Assembly: GCA_026388345.1 (NCBI GenBank)
Contig: JAPLJY010000085.1
Span: 1-26,024, forward strand
Length of the DNA: 26,024 nt
Direction of reading: 5' to 3'
DNA from: Deltaproteobacteria bacterium
GTDB taxonomy: Bacteria; Desulfobacterota; Syntrophia; Syntrophales; UBA5619
In this document: one piece after another, positions 15,203 to 22,564 of the stretch
How the letters are laid out: every line of letters begins with the position of its first letter
How positions within the stretch are numbered: the first letter of the stretch is position 1
Notes under the pieces: generated by a model
Told to the model about the DNA's origin: nothing
Databases searched by the model: none
The model's input: only the letters and a program-made list of their open reading frames with translations
Position numbers and translations under genes: made by a program

Positions 15203-16240
15203 GTGAAGACGCGCATTACCGAACTTTTCGGCATTTCCTATCCCATCCTTCTTTCCGGTATGAGCTGGATCAGCGTTCCGAAGATGGTGGCGGCCGTCTC
15301 CAATGCGGGGGGGCTGGGCATTCTCGCCACGGGTCCCTTCGACGCGGAACAGACGCGGCAGGCGATCCGGGAGATCCGCAGCCTCACCGATAAACCCTTC
15401 GGCTGCAACGCCACGCTCCTGATCCCGGGCGCCGCGGAGAATGCAAAGGTGATGCTCGCGGAGAAGGTTCCTGTCATCAACTTCGCGCTGGGAAAGGGCG
15501 ACTGGATCGTGAAGGGGGCCCATGCGTACGGCGGCAAGGTGATCGCGACCGTGGTCAACGCACGTCACGCGAAGCGGGCCGAGGAGTACGGGGCGGACGG
15601 GGTGATTGCGACCGGCCACGAGGCGGCGGCCCACGGCGAGGCGGTGACCTCGCTCGTCCTCGTCCCGAGCCTGGTGGACGCCGTAAAGATCCCGGTGATT
15701 GCAGCCGGTGGTTTCGCGGACGGCCGGGGGCTGGCGGCGGCGCTGGCCCTGGGGGCGGAAGGGATCGCGATGGGGACCCGTTTTATGACCACGAAGGAGA
15801 GCCCGCTCCACGCAAACTTCAAGCGGCTCTCCATTGAAAAGGAGATCACCGACACCCTCGCCTCGCCCCGGATCGACGGGATCCCCTGTCGGGTTCTGAA
15901 AACGGAAACGGCGGAGAAGGCCGAGCGGCGCGGGCTTGACCTCATCGCGGCCTTCTTTAATTCCCGGGAGATCGCCGCCCAGCTCCATGTGCCCTACCTG
16001 AAACTCTGCGTCGGTGTGATGGCCTCCGGCTGGAAGAACGCCCGGCAGCTTGCCTTCATGGCAAACGGCTTCAAGGCCTTCCGCCTCGCGACGGAGAACG
16101 GCGATCTGGAGAAGGGAATCCTTCCCGTGGGGCAGGTGATGGGACTCCTCCGCGACGAGCCGACGGTGAAGGAAGTTGTCGAGCGGATCGTCGCCGAGGC
16201 GAAGCAGGTGCGGGAGAGGCTGGAGAGGCAGATTATATGA
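15203..16240 (+). CDS. nitronate monooxygenase / FabK-like FMN flavoprotein
   Basis: This 345-residue TIM-barrel flavoprotein of the 2-nitropropane dioxygenase/FabK superfamily has FMN bound at the barrel mouth. It shows YPILLSGMSWIS (13-24), SNAGGLGILATG (33-44), the active-site segment GVIATGHEAAAHGE with His139 and His144, the phosphate-binding IPVIAAGGFADGRGLAAALALGAEG and GTRFMTTKES. The family usually has GxEAGGH at the active site; here it is GHEAAAH. The start is GTG at 15203 with AGGAGG six bases upstream. Members include nitronate monooxygenases and enoyl-ACP reductase II; in this neighbourhood of acyl-CoA genes an enoyl reductase-like role is possible. The stop overlaps the next gene (ATGA). 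Confidence 0.88.
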   Translation: MKTRITELFGISYPILLSGMSWISVPKMVAAVSNAGGLGILATGPFDAEQTRQAIREIRSLTDKPFGCNATLLIPGAAENAKVMLAEKVPVINFALGKGDWIVKGAHAYGGKVIATVVNARHAKRAEEYGADGVIATGHEAAAHGEAVTSLVLVPSLVDAVKIPVIAAGGFADGRGLAAALALGAEGIAMGTRFMTTKESPLHANFKRLSIEKEITDTLASPRIDGIPCRVLKTETAEKAERRGLDLIAAFFNSREIAAQLHVPYLKLCVGVMASGWKNARQLAFMANGFKAFRLATENGDLEKGILPVGQVMGLLRDEPTVKEVVERIVAEAKQVRERLERQII

Positions 16241-17100
16241 ATAATATTAGATATTTAATTGTATTTGTCCTGCTGCTGGGCCTCTCCACATCGGGCTGGG
16301 CGGACGGTCCGACCCGTCCCGCCACGCAGGCGGAAAAGGATTACTCGCTCAGCGTGATGACCGCGCTCTCCCGGGCGTTGCCCAAGCCGCTGCCCGGTTT
16401 CGAAGCCCGGGATGCCGCCAAAATTGCCCCCTTCGATCGCGTCACTCCCGGCAGCGAAGCCGCACCTCTCCGGGTGGACTACTCGGTCACCTGGGTGAAT
16501 CCCGTGCAGGCGGAAAAGGAGCGCACTCAGGAGGGTGAGGCGATCAACCGGGCCGCTTCCCGCATCAACACCCCCTCGATGCAGGAGCAGCAAAAAGCGA
16601 ACATGGCCAGGATCAACAAGCTCTCTGCCGAATTGGGAAAGGCATTTGAGAAAAAGGACCAGGCGGAGATATCGCGGCTGCAGAAGGAAATGGAGAAACT
16701 GGGCCAGGAACTGAACAAGCAGGGACAGGCCCAGGAGGCCATCGTCAAGAACGAGACCCAAGCCCTCACCAAGCTGAGCAGCCTCACGATACGGATGAGC
16801 GTCAACGATTTTTATGAAACCCAGCCGGCCCGTCTGGTCAAGGAGCTTAAGCCCTTTGCCGGGAACACGGCTTACGCTTACAATGACACCGAGGGAAAGT
16901 ATACGAGCCGAATGACGGTTATGGTCGGCCCCTGGAAAAAGAGAAGCGAAAACGAGCAGGTCGTTTATGAAGCTGCGAAGGCCTCCCTGCCCCACACCAG
17001 GGCGCAGACCGTGATGGTGACCGTGGCCGGCGACCCCTCCCTGACGCTCAAGGTCTTGGAAGGTGTGAACTGGAAGGGGCTACAGGCGCTGCTCAAGTAG
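16237..17100 (+). CDS. exported coiled-coil protein of unknown function
   Basis: I do not recognise this 287-residue protein. A signal peptide is clear (residues about 1-22, hydrophobic VFVLLLGLSTSG, cleavage after GWA). The mature protein has a globular N-terminal part, then a long charged Glu/Lys/Gln helix region (about 105-180, EQQKANMARINKLSAELGKAFEKK-type heptads) predicted to be a coiled coil. A C-terminal beta-rich domain (about 185-287) contains SVNDFYETQPARLV and TVMVTVAGDPSLTLKVLE. It overlaps the upstream flavoprotein gene by 4 bp, so they are translated together although one product is cytoplasmic and the other exported. The first 30 bases are markedly AT-rich compared with the surroundings. 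Confidence 0.75.
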   Translation: MNNIRYLIVFVLLLGLSTSGWADGPTRPATQAEKDYSLSVMTALSRALPKPLPGFEARDAAKIAPFDRVTPGSEAAPLRVDYSVTWVNPVQAEKERTQEGEAINRAASRINTPSMQEQQKANMARINKLSAELGKAFEKKDQAEISRLQKEMEKLGQELNKQGQAQEAIVKNETQALTKLSSLTIRMSVNDFYETQPARLVKELKPFAGNTAYAYNDTEGKYTSRMTVMVGPWKKRSENEQVVYEAAKASLPHTRAQTVMVTVAGDPSLTLKVLEGVNWKGLQALLK

Positions 17101-17394
17101 GCGCGACCGCGAGAACAAAGATCACACCGGCCGTTGCCCTTGGGTTGTTTCCAAAAGCCGCTTACTCGGCCGATTGTGCCGGCCAAGTTTCTCTGGACTT
17201 GATCCATGTCCAGAGCGCGCATGTCAGTTTATAGTGAACTGCACTGATTCAGTTCAAATACAAGTCTTCATGGAGGCAGGTCGAGCCAGATCATTGAAGG
17301 CTGTCTGAAAGATGCAGCGCTTTGCCATGAAATTTCCCGTTCACAACGGAGCTGCCCTCTTTCAGCAAAACGACCGCAAGCACCTTCCTTGAAT
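17101..17394. other. non-coding gap between convergent genes, with two short inverted repeats
   Basis: No credible gene is seen. CTCTGGAC (17191-17198) is inverted at 17208-17215 with a 9-nt loop, and TGAACTG (17235-17241) is inverted at 17250-17256 with an 8-nt loop. Neither has a T-run, so neither is a convincing terminator for the upstream gene. The stretch lies between the end of the plus-strand gene and the terminator of the minus-strand operon. Confidence 0.5.
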
Positions 17395-17454
17395 AAAAAA
17401 GCCTCCCCCTCAAAGAACAAATCCGAGAGCGGAGGTTCTTCCCGAGAAAGAGGC
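17395..17454 (-). terminator. terminator of the minus-strand catabolic operon
   Basis: Read on the minus strand, an 11-bp stem (17454-17444 with 17411-17401, three G:U pairs) encloses an inner 6-bp stem (17440-17435 with 17418-17413). It is followed by six T residues (complement of 17400-17395). It lies about 95 bp after the amidohydrolase stop and would end the aldo/keto reductase-to-amidohydrolase transcript. Confidence 0.7.
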
Positions 17455-17549
17455 ATCGATTTCCCTCCCCGGCCTTTCAGTCGGAGCTCTGGTATCGCTC
17501 GGGAAGGCTGCTGAGGGTCTCATCGCATCGGGCGACTTGCGAATCCCGG

Positions 17550-18398
17550 TTAGTGGAAGCCGTAAAGGGCGGCGGGATTGCCAACCAGAATCATCTGGCG
17601 AAGGGCTGCCTCCGGCACCCATTCCCCGAGCCACTCCAGGAGGCCCAAGTCGTCGGGCTTGGCTTTCACCATGGGGTGGGGCCAGTTCGTCCCCCAGACC
17701 ATCCGCTCCGGGGCCGCCTTCACCAAGGCGGTCACTTGGGCGCCGAAGTCGGCGTACGCGGGCCCGGGCATCCGCGAGAGCTGGTACGGCGCGGAGAGCT
17801 TCACCCAGCAGCGCCCCCCCTCCAATAACCGGAACAGCGCCTTCCAGGCCGGATGCGTGAGGGGCACCTCCGGCGGGATGCTGCTCATGTGATCGAGGCA
17901 CACGTTCACAGGCAGGGTCCGGAGGAGGCCGGCCACATCCGGCAGGTCCCGGTGCGTCGAGCGGAACTGGATGTGCCATCCCAAAGGATGAATCCTGCGG
18001 GCCATCGGCAGAAGATGCTCGGGCCGCATGGCGTTCCTGACCGTCAGGGAGAACCGGAGCCCGCGGATGCCCGCTTCGTGGAGCTGGACCAAATCCGCCT
18101 CGGAGACCGACGGATCCACTACGGCGACCCCGCACGCATGGGGCCGGAGGCGAGCGATCGCATCCAGTGTGCACGCATTGTCGGTGCCATAGGCACTCGG
18201 CTGGACGACAACGGTGCGCGAAAGACCCAGGCGGCGCTGGAGCTCCCGGTACGCCTCCGCCGGCGCCTCGGCCGGTGAATAGGCCAGCTCAGGCGCCAGG
18301 GGGAACCGGGCTCGCGGCCCGAAGATGTGAATATGGCAGTCGCAGGCCCCGGGCGGCGCCAGCAGTCTCGGCCGCCGTTCCATCGGCTCATCGGTCAT
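17550..18398 (-). CDS. amidohydrolase-2 family protein, LigI/lactonase-like
   Basis: This 282-residue TIM-barrel hydrolase resembles COG3618 proteins such as 2-pyrone-4,6-dicarboxylate lactonase (LigI) and sugar-acid lactone hydrolases/isomerases. It shows the metal-type motif DCHIHIFGP (Asp20, His22, His24) and VVVQPSAYGTDN (63-74), the LigI-like signature. VCLDHMS (166-172) follows, then VWGTNWPHP (234-242) and the C-terminal ILVGNPAALYGF. The position that is usually the catalytic Asp of GxDWPH is Asn238 here. ATG 18398 has GGGGAT upstream; ATG 18413, five codons earlier, is also possible. It is the last gene of a minus-strand operon, 54 bp after the DRE-TIM enzyme. A lactone or ring-opening role is inferred. 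Confidence 0.85.
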   Translation of the reverse strand: MTDEPMERRPRLLAPPGACDCHIHIFGPRARFPLAPELAYSPAEAPAEAYRELQRRLGLSRTVVVQPSAYGTDNACTLDAIARLRPHACGVAVVDPSVSEADLVQLHEAGIRGLRFSLTVRNAMRPEHLLPMARRIHPLGWHIQFRSTHRDLPDVAGLLRTLPVNVCLDHMSSIPPEVPLTHPAWKALFRLLEGGRCWVKLSAPYQLSRMPGPAYADFGAQVTALVKAAPERMVWGTNWPHPMVKAKPDDLGLLEWLGEWVPEAALRQMILVGNPAALYGFH

Positions 18399-18452
18399 GG
18401 CAGATCCCCGCATCGCCTGGCGCAGCCAGGACTACGGTCGTCCTGTGATGAT

Positions 18453-19655
18453 TCATTTCGCGAAGGCCACCCCTTCCGCAGAGGCGACATCCAGAAATTC
18501 GTCGTCGCCGAGCGGTCGCCGTCGAGCCAGGGCGGTCGTGACGGCGCGCTGGTAGATGGCCTGGAGTTGATCGGCCGACGCGCTCATCCCCAGCTCCAGA
18601 AGCTTCCGCTCGACGGCCGCCAGGTCGCTCCACTTGCCGATGACCAGGCGCATGCCGCGCCCGACCATCTCAGGCTCGAAGGGAAAGGCCACTGGTCGCA
18701 TCCCCGACCGCTCCAAGGCAGACGTCGCCCCCCATTGCTCGTAGCGGAAGGCCCCCTCTCCGACGACCGGCTTGAAGTAGCCGTTCGCCCGACCCGTGAG
18801 CCGCTGCACCAGTTCGGCCAGCCAGGGCAGCCGATCCAGTGCGATCCCGGGGTCTACCCCGTACAGCGTCCGCAGGGACACCGACACCTCGTCCAGCGAG
18901 GAGTTGCCCGCGCGATAGCCCAGGCCGTTGACGGCGGTGTGGATCACGCTGGCACCCGCCTCGTATGCCGCGAGCACGCTCGCCGTGGCTAGGCCGAAAT
19001 CGTTGTGGCAGTGGACCTCGACCGGGATGTGAACCCACTCCGTCAGCTTGCGGACCAGGTACGCGATGGCGGCCGGACGCGCGATGCTCAGGCTGTCCAC
19101 CAGCGTCACCGCGTCCGCCCCGGCCCGCTCGGCCGCCTGGACCGCGTCCCGCAGCTGCTCCAGCGTGGTCCGCGTGGATTCGGGCATGAAGAAATTGACG
19201 TGCAGACCGGCCCCTTTGGCCTGCGCGACGGAGGCCAGAGCCTCGTCCAGAAGCTCAGTCCGTCCTCGCTTGATGACGGCCCGCTGATACTCGTCGCTGG
19301 CGCGAAACCAGACCATCACGTGTTTGACGCCGAGATCCAGGACCCGCTCGATGCGGCCCGGCCGCCAAGTGACGTACAGCGCCGCGGGAAGCTGCCGCGC
19401 CATGTACTGCCGCACCACCTCCAGCCAGCCGGGCACGGTGAGGAAGAGCTCTATCCGCCGAAGGCCAACCTCGCACAGCGCCTCGGCGATGGCGAGCTTG
19501 TCTTCGGCACCCAATGCGACATCGGCGCACTCCTCCCCGTCGCGCAACGTGATATCGTGAAGCGTCACCGAGTGGGACGGCGTGGCGAGCTCCGGCGCGA
19601 AATTGTGCGGACTCACGGACCAGTGTGGCCCCGTCCATCGAGCATCCATCGACAT
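18453..19655 (-). CDS. DRE-TIM metalloenzyme, LeuA/homocitrate-synthase-like
   Basis: This 400-residue member of the HMGL-like/LeuA superfamily would form or cleave a C-C bond next to a keto acid or acyl-CoA. The barrel shows TLHDITLRDGEE (31-42, Arg38 and Asp39), the metal motif EVHCHNDFGLATA (His215, His217) and VNGLGYRAGNSSLDEV (242-257), all of the 2-isopropylmalate/homocitrate synthase type. A short C-terminal subdomain follows (EPEMVGRGMRLVIGKWSD, 328-344). Two changes stand out: the usual GKHSG motif is GKWSD (Trp342), and the usual DTVG-type motif is DSLSIARP (187-194). It lacks the LeuA allosteric domain. AAAGGAG precedes the ATG. The exact reaction is unknown. Confidence 0.85.
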   Translation of the reverse strand: MSMDARWTGPHWSVSPHNFAPELATPSHSVTLHDITLRDGEECADVALGAEDKLAIAEALCEVGLRRIELFLTVPGWLEVVRQYMARQLPAALYVTWRPGRIERVLDLGVKHVMVWFRASDEYQRAVIKRGRTELLDEALASVAQAKGAGLHVNFFMPESTRTTLEQLRDAVQAAERAGADAVTLVDSLSIARPAAIAYLVRKLTEWVHIPVEVHCHNDFGLATASVLAAYEAGASVIHTAVNGLGYRAGNSSLDEVSVSLRTLYGVDPGIALDRLPWLAELVQRLTGRANGYFKPVVGEGAFRYEQWGATSALERSGMRPVAFPFEPEMVGRGMRLVIGKWSDLAAVERKLLELGMSASADQLQAIYQRAVTTALARRRPLGDDEFLDVASAEGVAFAK

Positions 19656-19733
19656 CTTTTCCGTACTCCTTTCAAGAGCAAATTTGGCGATTTCTTGACA
19701 CCCGAGCGGCCGTTCCGGGCCTGACAGGTCCGT

Positions 19734-20729
19734 CTATCGCGGTTCCCCCACAAACTCCTGCTGTAGCGCCGTCAGGCGATCGAGCGCGGCCTCGGGCAGC
19801 GGCCCTTTCATCACGGCCGCGAGTGCATCCTCGAATTCCTGCGGCGTCGCCATACCCACCAGTATCGTGCCCATCGCTGGATGGCCGATGCAGAAGCGTG
19901 TGGCGGCCTCGGCGAGGCTCGTTGCAAATCCCTCTTTGACGAGCGGCGCCAGCCGCTGCGCACGCCTGAGGTCGCCCTCATAGCTGCTGGCCGAGCCGAT
20001 CGGGGGGGGCGGCGCGCTTGCAATCGCGTGACGCTCGGCAGAGCCCGACAGCGCGCCGCCAGCCAGCACACGAATCCCGATCACACCAACACCCGCAGCC
20101 TTCGTGTGGTCGAACAGCTTGGCGTAATCCTGCGCAGGATAATCCGGCAGTAAAGCGGTTGCGGCCGACGGATTGAGCATATTGTAGACCACCTGCGCGG
20201 AATCGAAGACCCCTGCGTCGATGACCTCATGCAAAGCCGACGTATCCCCGGTCGCCGTGATGCCGAGGAATCGCACTTTGCCTAGCCGGCGCAGCGCCTC
20301 GAAAGCGGGTAAGACTTGGTCCAGCACCTGCCGGACGCGCAGCGTGTTCCCGCCTCCGGCGGTGGTGATGGGATCGTGGAAATGGAGGATATCGACCTGC
20401 TCCCTTCCGAGTCGCCGCAAGCTTCCCTCCAGCGACTGTGTGATGAATTCGGCAGTCGGCCCCGTACCCGGCGGCAGCCTCACTTTCGTCCCGACGATGG
20501 CATCCCTGGGCTTGAGTTTATTGAGGACGCGGCCCAGGTTCCTTTCGGATTCGCCGTTGCCGTATGCCTCTGCGGTATCGAAATAATTCACGCCGGCATC
20601 GAGCGCGCGGCTGATTGCGCGCTCCTGGTCTGCTTGAGCACCCCGCACCATCAGCCCGCCCACGCCGCCGCATCCGAAGCCCAGGAGCGAAATCTTCATC
20701 CCGCTCCGACCGAATATTCGCATTTCCAT
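19734..20729 (-). CDS. aldo/keto reductase
   Basis: This 331-residue NAD(P)H-dependent oxidoreductase of the AKR superfamily would interconvert a carbonyl and an alcohol. The catalytic tetrad is complete: Asp51 and Tyr56 in DTAEAYGNGESERNLG, Lys82 in IVGTKV, and His118 in ILHFHDP. A glycine-rich start (GFGCGGVGGLM) and a late VGMATPQEFEDAL nucleotide-binding segment fit the family. ATG 20729 starts at the conserved MRIFGRSGMKIS; the open frame to 20810 adds atypical residues beyond the likely promoter. It is the first gene of the minus-strand operon, 78 bp before the DRE-TIM gene, and is divergent from the GntR regulator. Confidence 0.9.
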   Translation of the reverse strand: MEMRIFGRSGMKISLLGFGCGGVGGLMVRGAQADQERAISRALDAGVNYFDTAEAYGNGESERNLGRVLNKLKPRDAIVGTKVRLPPGTGPTAEFITQSLEGSLRRLGREQVDILHFHDPITTAGGGNTLRVRQVLDQVLPAFEALRRLGKVRFLGITATGDTSALHEVIDAGVFDSAQVVYNMLNPSAATALLPDYPAQDYAKLFDHTKAAGVGVIGIRVLAGGALSGSAERHAIASAPPPPIGSASSYEGDLRRAQRLAPLVKEGFATSLAEAATRFCIGHPAMGTILVGMATPQEFEDALAAVMKGPLPEAALDRLTALQQEFVGEPR

Positions 20730-20982
20730 AGGGTGTATGCCTTTGTAATTGATTGATAAGAAATTGCTTTCGTACCGTGCGAAGCTACAGAAGGGTGTCT
20801 TGTATGTCAAGAAAATTTATCGCATCATTCTCCGCCAACCGGGTGGACTCTTCTTAAAAGGATATTTAAATTTTGTTTTGACATCGTTTTCAGAATAAAG
20901 TATATATTATAATATATAAATAATAGCAACAACGTCCCTGTTTTGGGTCTTTCGTTTCTTACAATCTGTGGTGAGAAAAGCC
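20730..20982. promoter_or_regulatory. divergent control region of the catabolic module
   Basis: This is an AT-rich 253-bp gap between the minus-strand operon and gntR. Plus strand: TTGACA (20878-20883), 17 bp, TATATA (20901-20906), a near-ideal sigma70 promoter for gntR. The -10 is embedded in a perfect 18-bp palindrome TATATATTATAATATATA (20901-20918), a candidate operator. Minus strand: TTGACA (20810-20805), 17 bp, TAGCTT (20787-20782), a good promoter for the aldo/keto reductase. Its -35 lies in CTTG-TATGT-CAAG (20799-20811), another possible GntR-type site. Confidence 0.65.
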
Positions 20983-21636
20983 ATGGAGCATCCAATCCTT
21001 CGCGACAAAGCCTACGTCACCATCAAGCAGAAACTGCTTCATCGAGACATCCAGCCCGGGGAGCGGATCCGGGAGGACCTCCTTGCCGAAGAGGTCTCCA
21101 TGAGCCGCACCCCTGTCCGCGAGGCCATCAGCCAGCTCACCACAGAGGGATTCATCGTCTCCCTTCCCCGGAAAGGCCTCTTCTGCGCGAGCATCACGCG
21201 CGAAGAGATGCTTGATTTTCTGAAGATCCGCGAGTCGCTCGAGATCCTTGCCGTCCGGGAATGCCTTGAGCGGGCAACGGACGAGGAGATCGGCCGCTTG
21301 GACGCACTGCTTGCCGACTACGAGCGGGCCATCACCTTGGGAACCCGCCGGGAGGCCAGCGATCTGGACAGCCAGTTCCACATGAGCATCGCGGAAATGT
21401 CCAAAAACAGGAAGCTGATTCGCTTCATTGCCGAAATCGGGGATTTCATGTGCCTCGCCCGGACCAAGGAGCGTCCCGAACTCACCATCGAGGAGCGGGA
21501 GATGTCGATTCGCCAGCACAGGGCCATCCTGGAAGCCCTCCATCAGCGCGACGTCAACCGCTCGGTCAAGGCGATGCGGACGAACATTCTCGGCATGAAG
21601 CGCAAGTTGGGGTTGGAAGAGGCCGCCCAGGGTTAG
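20983..21636 (+). CDS. GntR-family transcriptional regulator, FCD subfamily
   Basis: This 217-residue regulator has an N-terminal winged helix (about 8-72: YVTIKQKLLHRDIQPGERI, LAEEVSMSRTPVREAISQLTTEGFI) and an all-helical C-terminal FCD ligand domain (about 78-205). Expected metal/ligand residues Asp129 and His133 (DSQFHMSIAEMSKN) and His179 (RQHRAILEAL) are present. Where many members have a final His near MRxH, this one has Asn201. ATG 20983 is chosen because GGTGAG lies seven bases before it; GTG at 20968 and 20971 are alternatives. It stands at the divergent promoter of the catabolic genes and most likely controls them in response to the transported acid or a metabolite. Confidence 0.88.
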   Translation: MEHPILRDKAYVTIKQKLLHRDIQPGERIREDLLAEEVSMSRTPVREAISQLTTEGFIVSLPRKGLFCASITREEMLDFLKIRESLEILAVRECLERATDEEIGRLDALLADYERAITLGTRREASDLDSQFHMSIAEMSKNRKLIRFIAEIGDFMCLARTKERPELTIEEREMSIRQHRAILEALHQRDVNRSVKAMRTNILGMKRKLGLEEAAQG

Positions 21637-21741
21637 GCATCTATTCGGCGTTTCCGATACCCTTGTCCGGTCAAGGAGGATGGTTGCCGTACCTTTGACT
21701 GCTTGAAATTCGTTGCAACCCAATACGATGGAGGTGCTCCC

Positions 21742-22410
21742 TTGTCCAAGATTGTCGATCTGTCGCACATTATCGAACCCGGGAAAGCCGGCCGCAAATT
21801 CTCCCTGGAGATGGTGGGGGCCGAGACGGTGAATCCCAATGTCATCCGCCTGGAGAACCAGTGGTACATCATGCACAACATCAGCATGGTGAGCCACATC
21901 GCCACCCACATCGAGGCACCCTATCATATCCTGAAGGATCAGGCCGACCTCGCCACCCTCCCGCTCGAAACCCTGATGGGACCCGCCGTTATTCTGGATC
22001 TTTGCGGATGTCCCCGAAAGTCCGCCATCCGGATCGAAGAGGTGAGGAGCGCCGCTGAAAAGGCGGGAGGCATCCGCAAGGGCGACATCGTTTTCGGCAA
22101 CCTCGGAGGCGCCCCGTTCTACGGAACCGAGCAATACAGTCAGAGCCCCTACTTCCCCCCGGAGACCATCGGCTGGCTCGCCGATCAGGGCATGAAGCTC
22201 ATGGGCGTTGACGCCTCCGGCGTGGAAGTACCGGGCAGCGAGGAGCACGTCAGTCACCATGCGCTCTTCCTGCGGGGAATCCCGCTGATCGAGAACCTCG
22301 CCAATCTCAACCGGCTCTCGAAGCCCCGGGTGCAGGTATACGCATTTCCCATTGCCGTGCACGGCCTGGAGGCGTTTCCGGTCCGTGTCGTCGCCGTGGA
22401 AGAAGATTGA
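21742..22410 (+). CDS. cyclase-family metal-dependent hydrolase (kynurenine formamidase/isatin hydrolase fold)
   Basis: This 222-residue protein of the cyclase family includes arylformamidases and isatin hydrolase, which open amide or lactam bonds with a metal-bound water. The hallmark is near residues 52-62, read as HIATHIEAPYH. The usual pattern is HxGTHxDxPxH, so Gly is Ala54 and the metal-ligand Asp is Glu58. Other blocks are IVDLSHII at the start, GDIVFGNLG and GVDASGVEVPG. TTG 21742 is chosen as start because GGAGGTG lies seven bases upstream and it places SKIVDLSH at the N-terminus. An upstream in-frame TTG at 21703 lacks a ribosome site. It lies between gntR and the transporter. The substrate is unknown. 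Confidence 0.85.
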   Translation: MSKIVDLSHIIEPGKAGRKFSLEMVGAETVNPNVIRLENQWYIMHNISMVSHIATHIEAPYHILKDQADLATLPLETLMGPAVILDLCGCPRKSAIRIEEVRSAAEKAGGIRKGDIVFGNLGGAPFYGTEQYSQSPYFPPETIGWLADQGMKLMGVDASGVEVPGSEEHVSHHALFLRGIPLIENLANLNRLSKPRVQVYAFPIAVHGLEAFPVRVVAVEED

Positions 22411-22437
22411 CGCGTTGTCGATTTTTTCGACAACGCG
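22411..22437 (+). other. perfect hairpin after the cyclase gene
   Basis: An 11-bp perfect inverted repeat (22411-22421 with 22427-22437) with a TTTTT loop begins at the base right after the cyclase stop codon. No T-run follows, so it may be a 3'-end stabiliser or partial terminator separating the cyclase from tctC. Confidence 0.6.
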
Positions 22438-22469
22438 AGATTGACGAGAAAACTCGGTCACATCCGTAA

Positions 22470-22520
22470 AATGTAGTCTGGCAATGTAGTCTTGACACGG
22501 GTAATTGGTAAATGTATACG
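22470..22520 (+). promoter_or_regulatory. promoter and tandem repeat upstream of tctC
   Basis: TTGACA (22492-22497) and TATACG (22515-22520) are spaced by 17 bp, giving tctC its own promoter. AATGTAGTCT occurs twice in direct orientation (22470-22479 and 22483-22492), ending at the -35, as an activator site would. The -10 overlaps GTATAC (22514-22519), the core of operators bound by many GntR/FCD regulators. A link to the GntR protein of this module is inferred. Confidence 0.6.
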
Positions 22521-22564
22521 AACGATCTTCAAATCAAAAACCGCAAATCGAAAAGGAGGACTGA

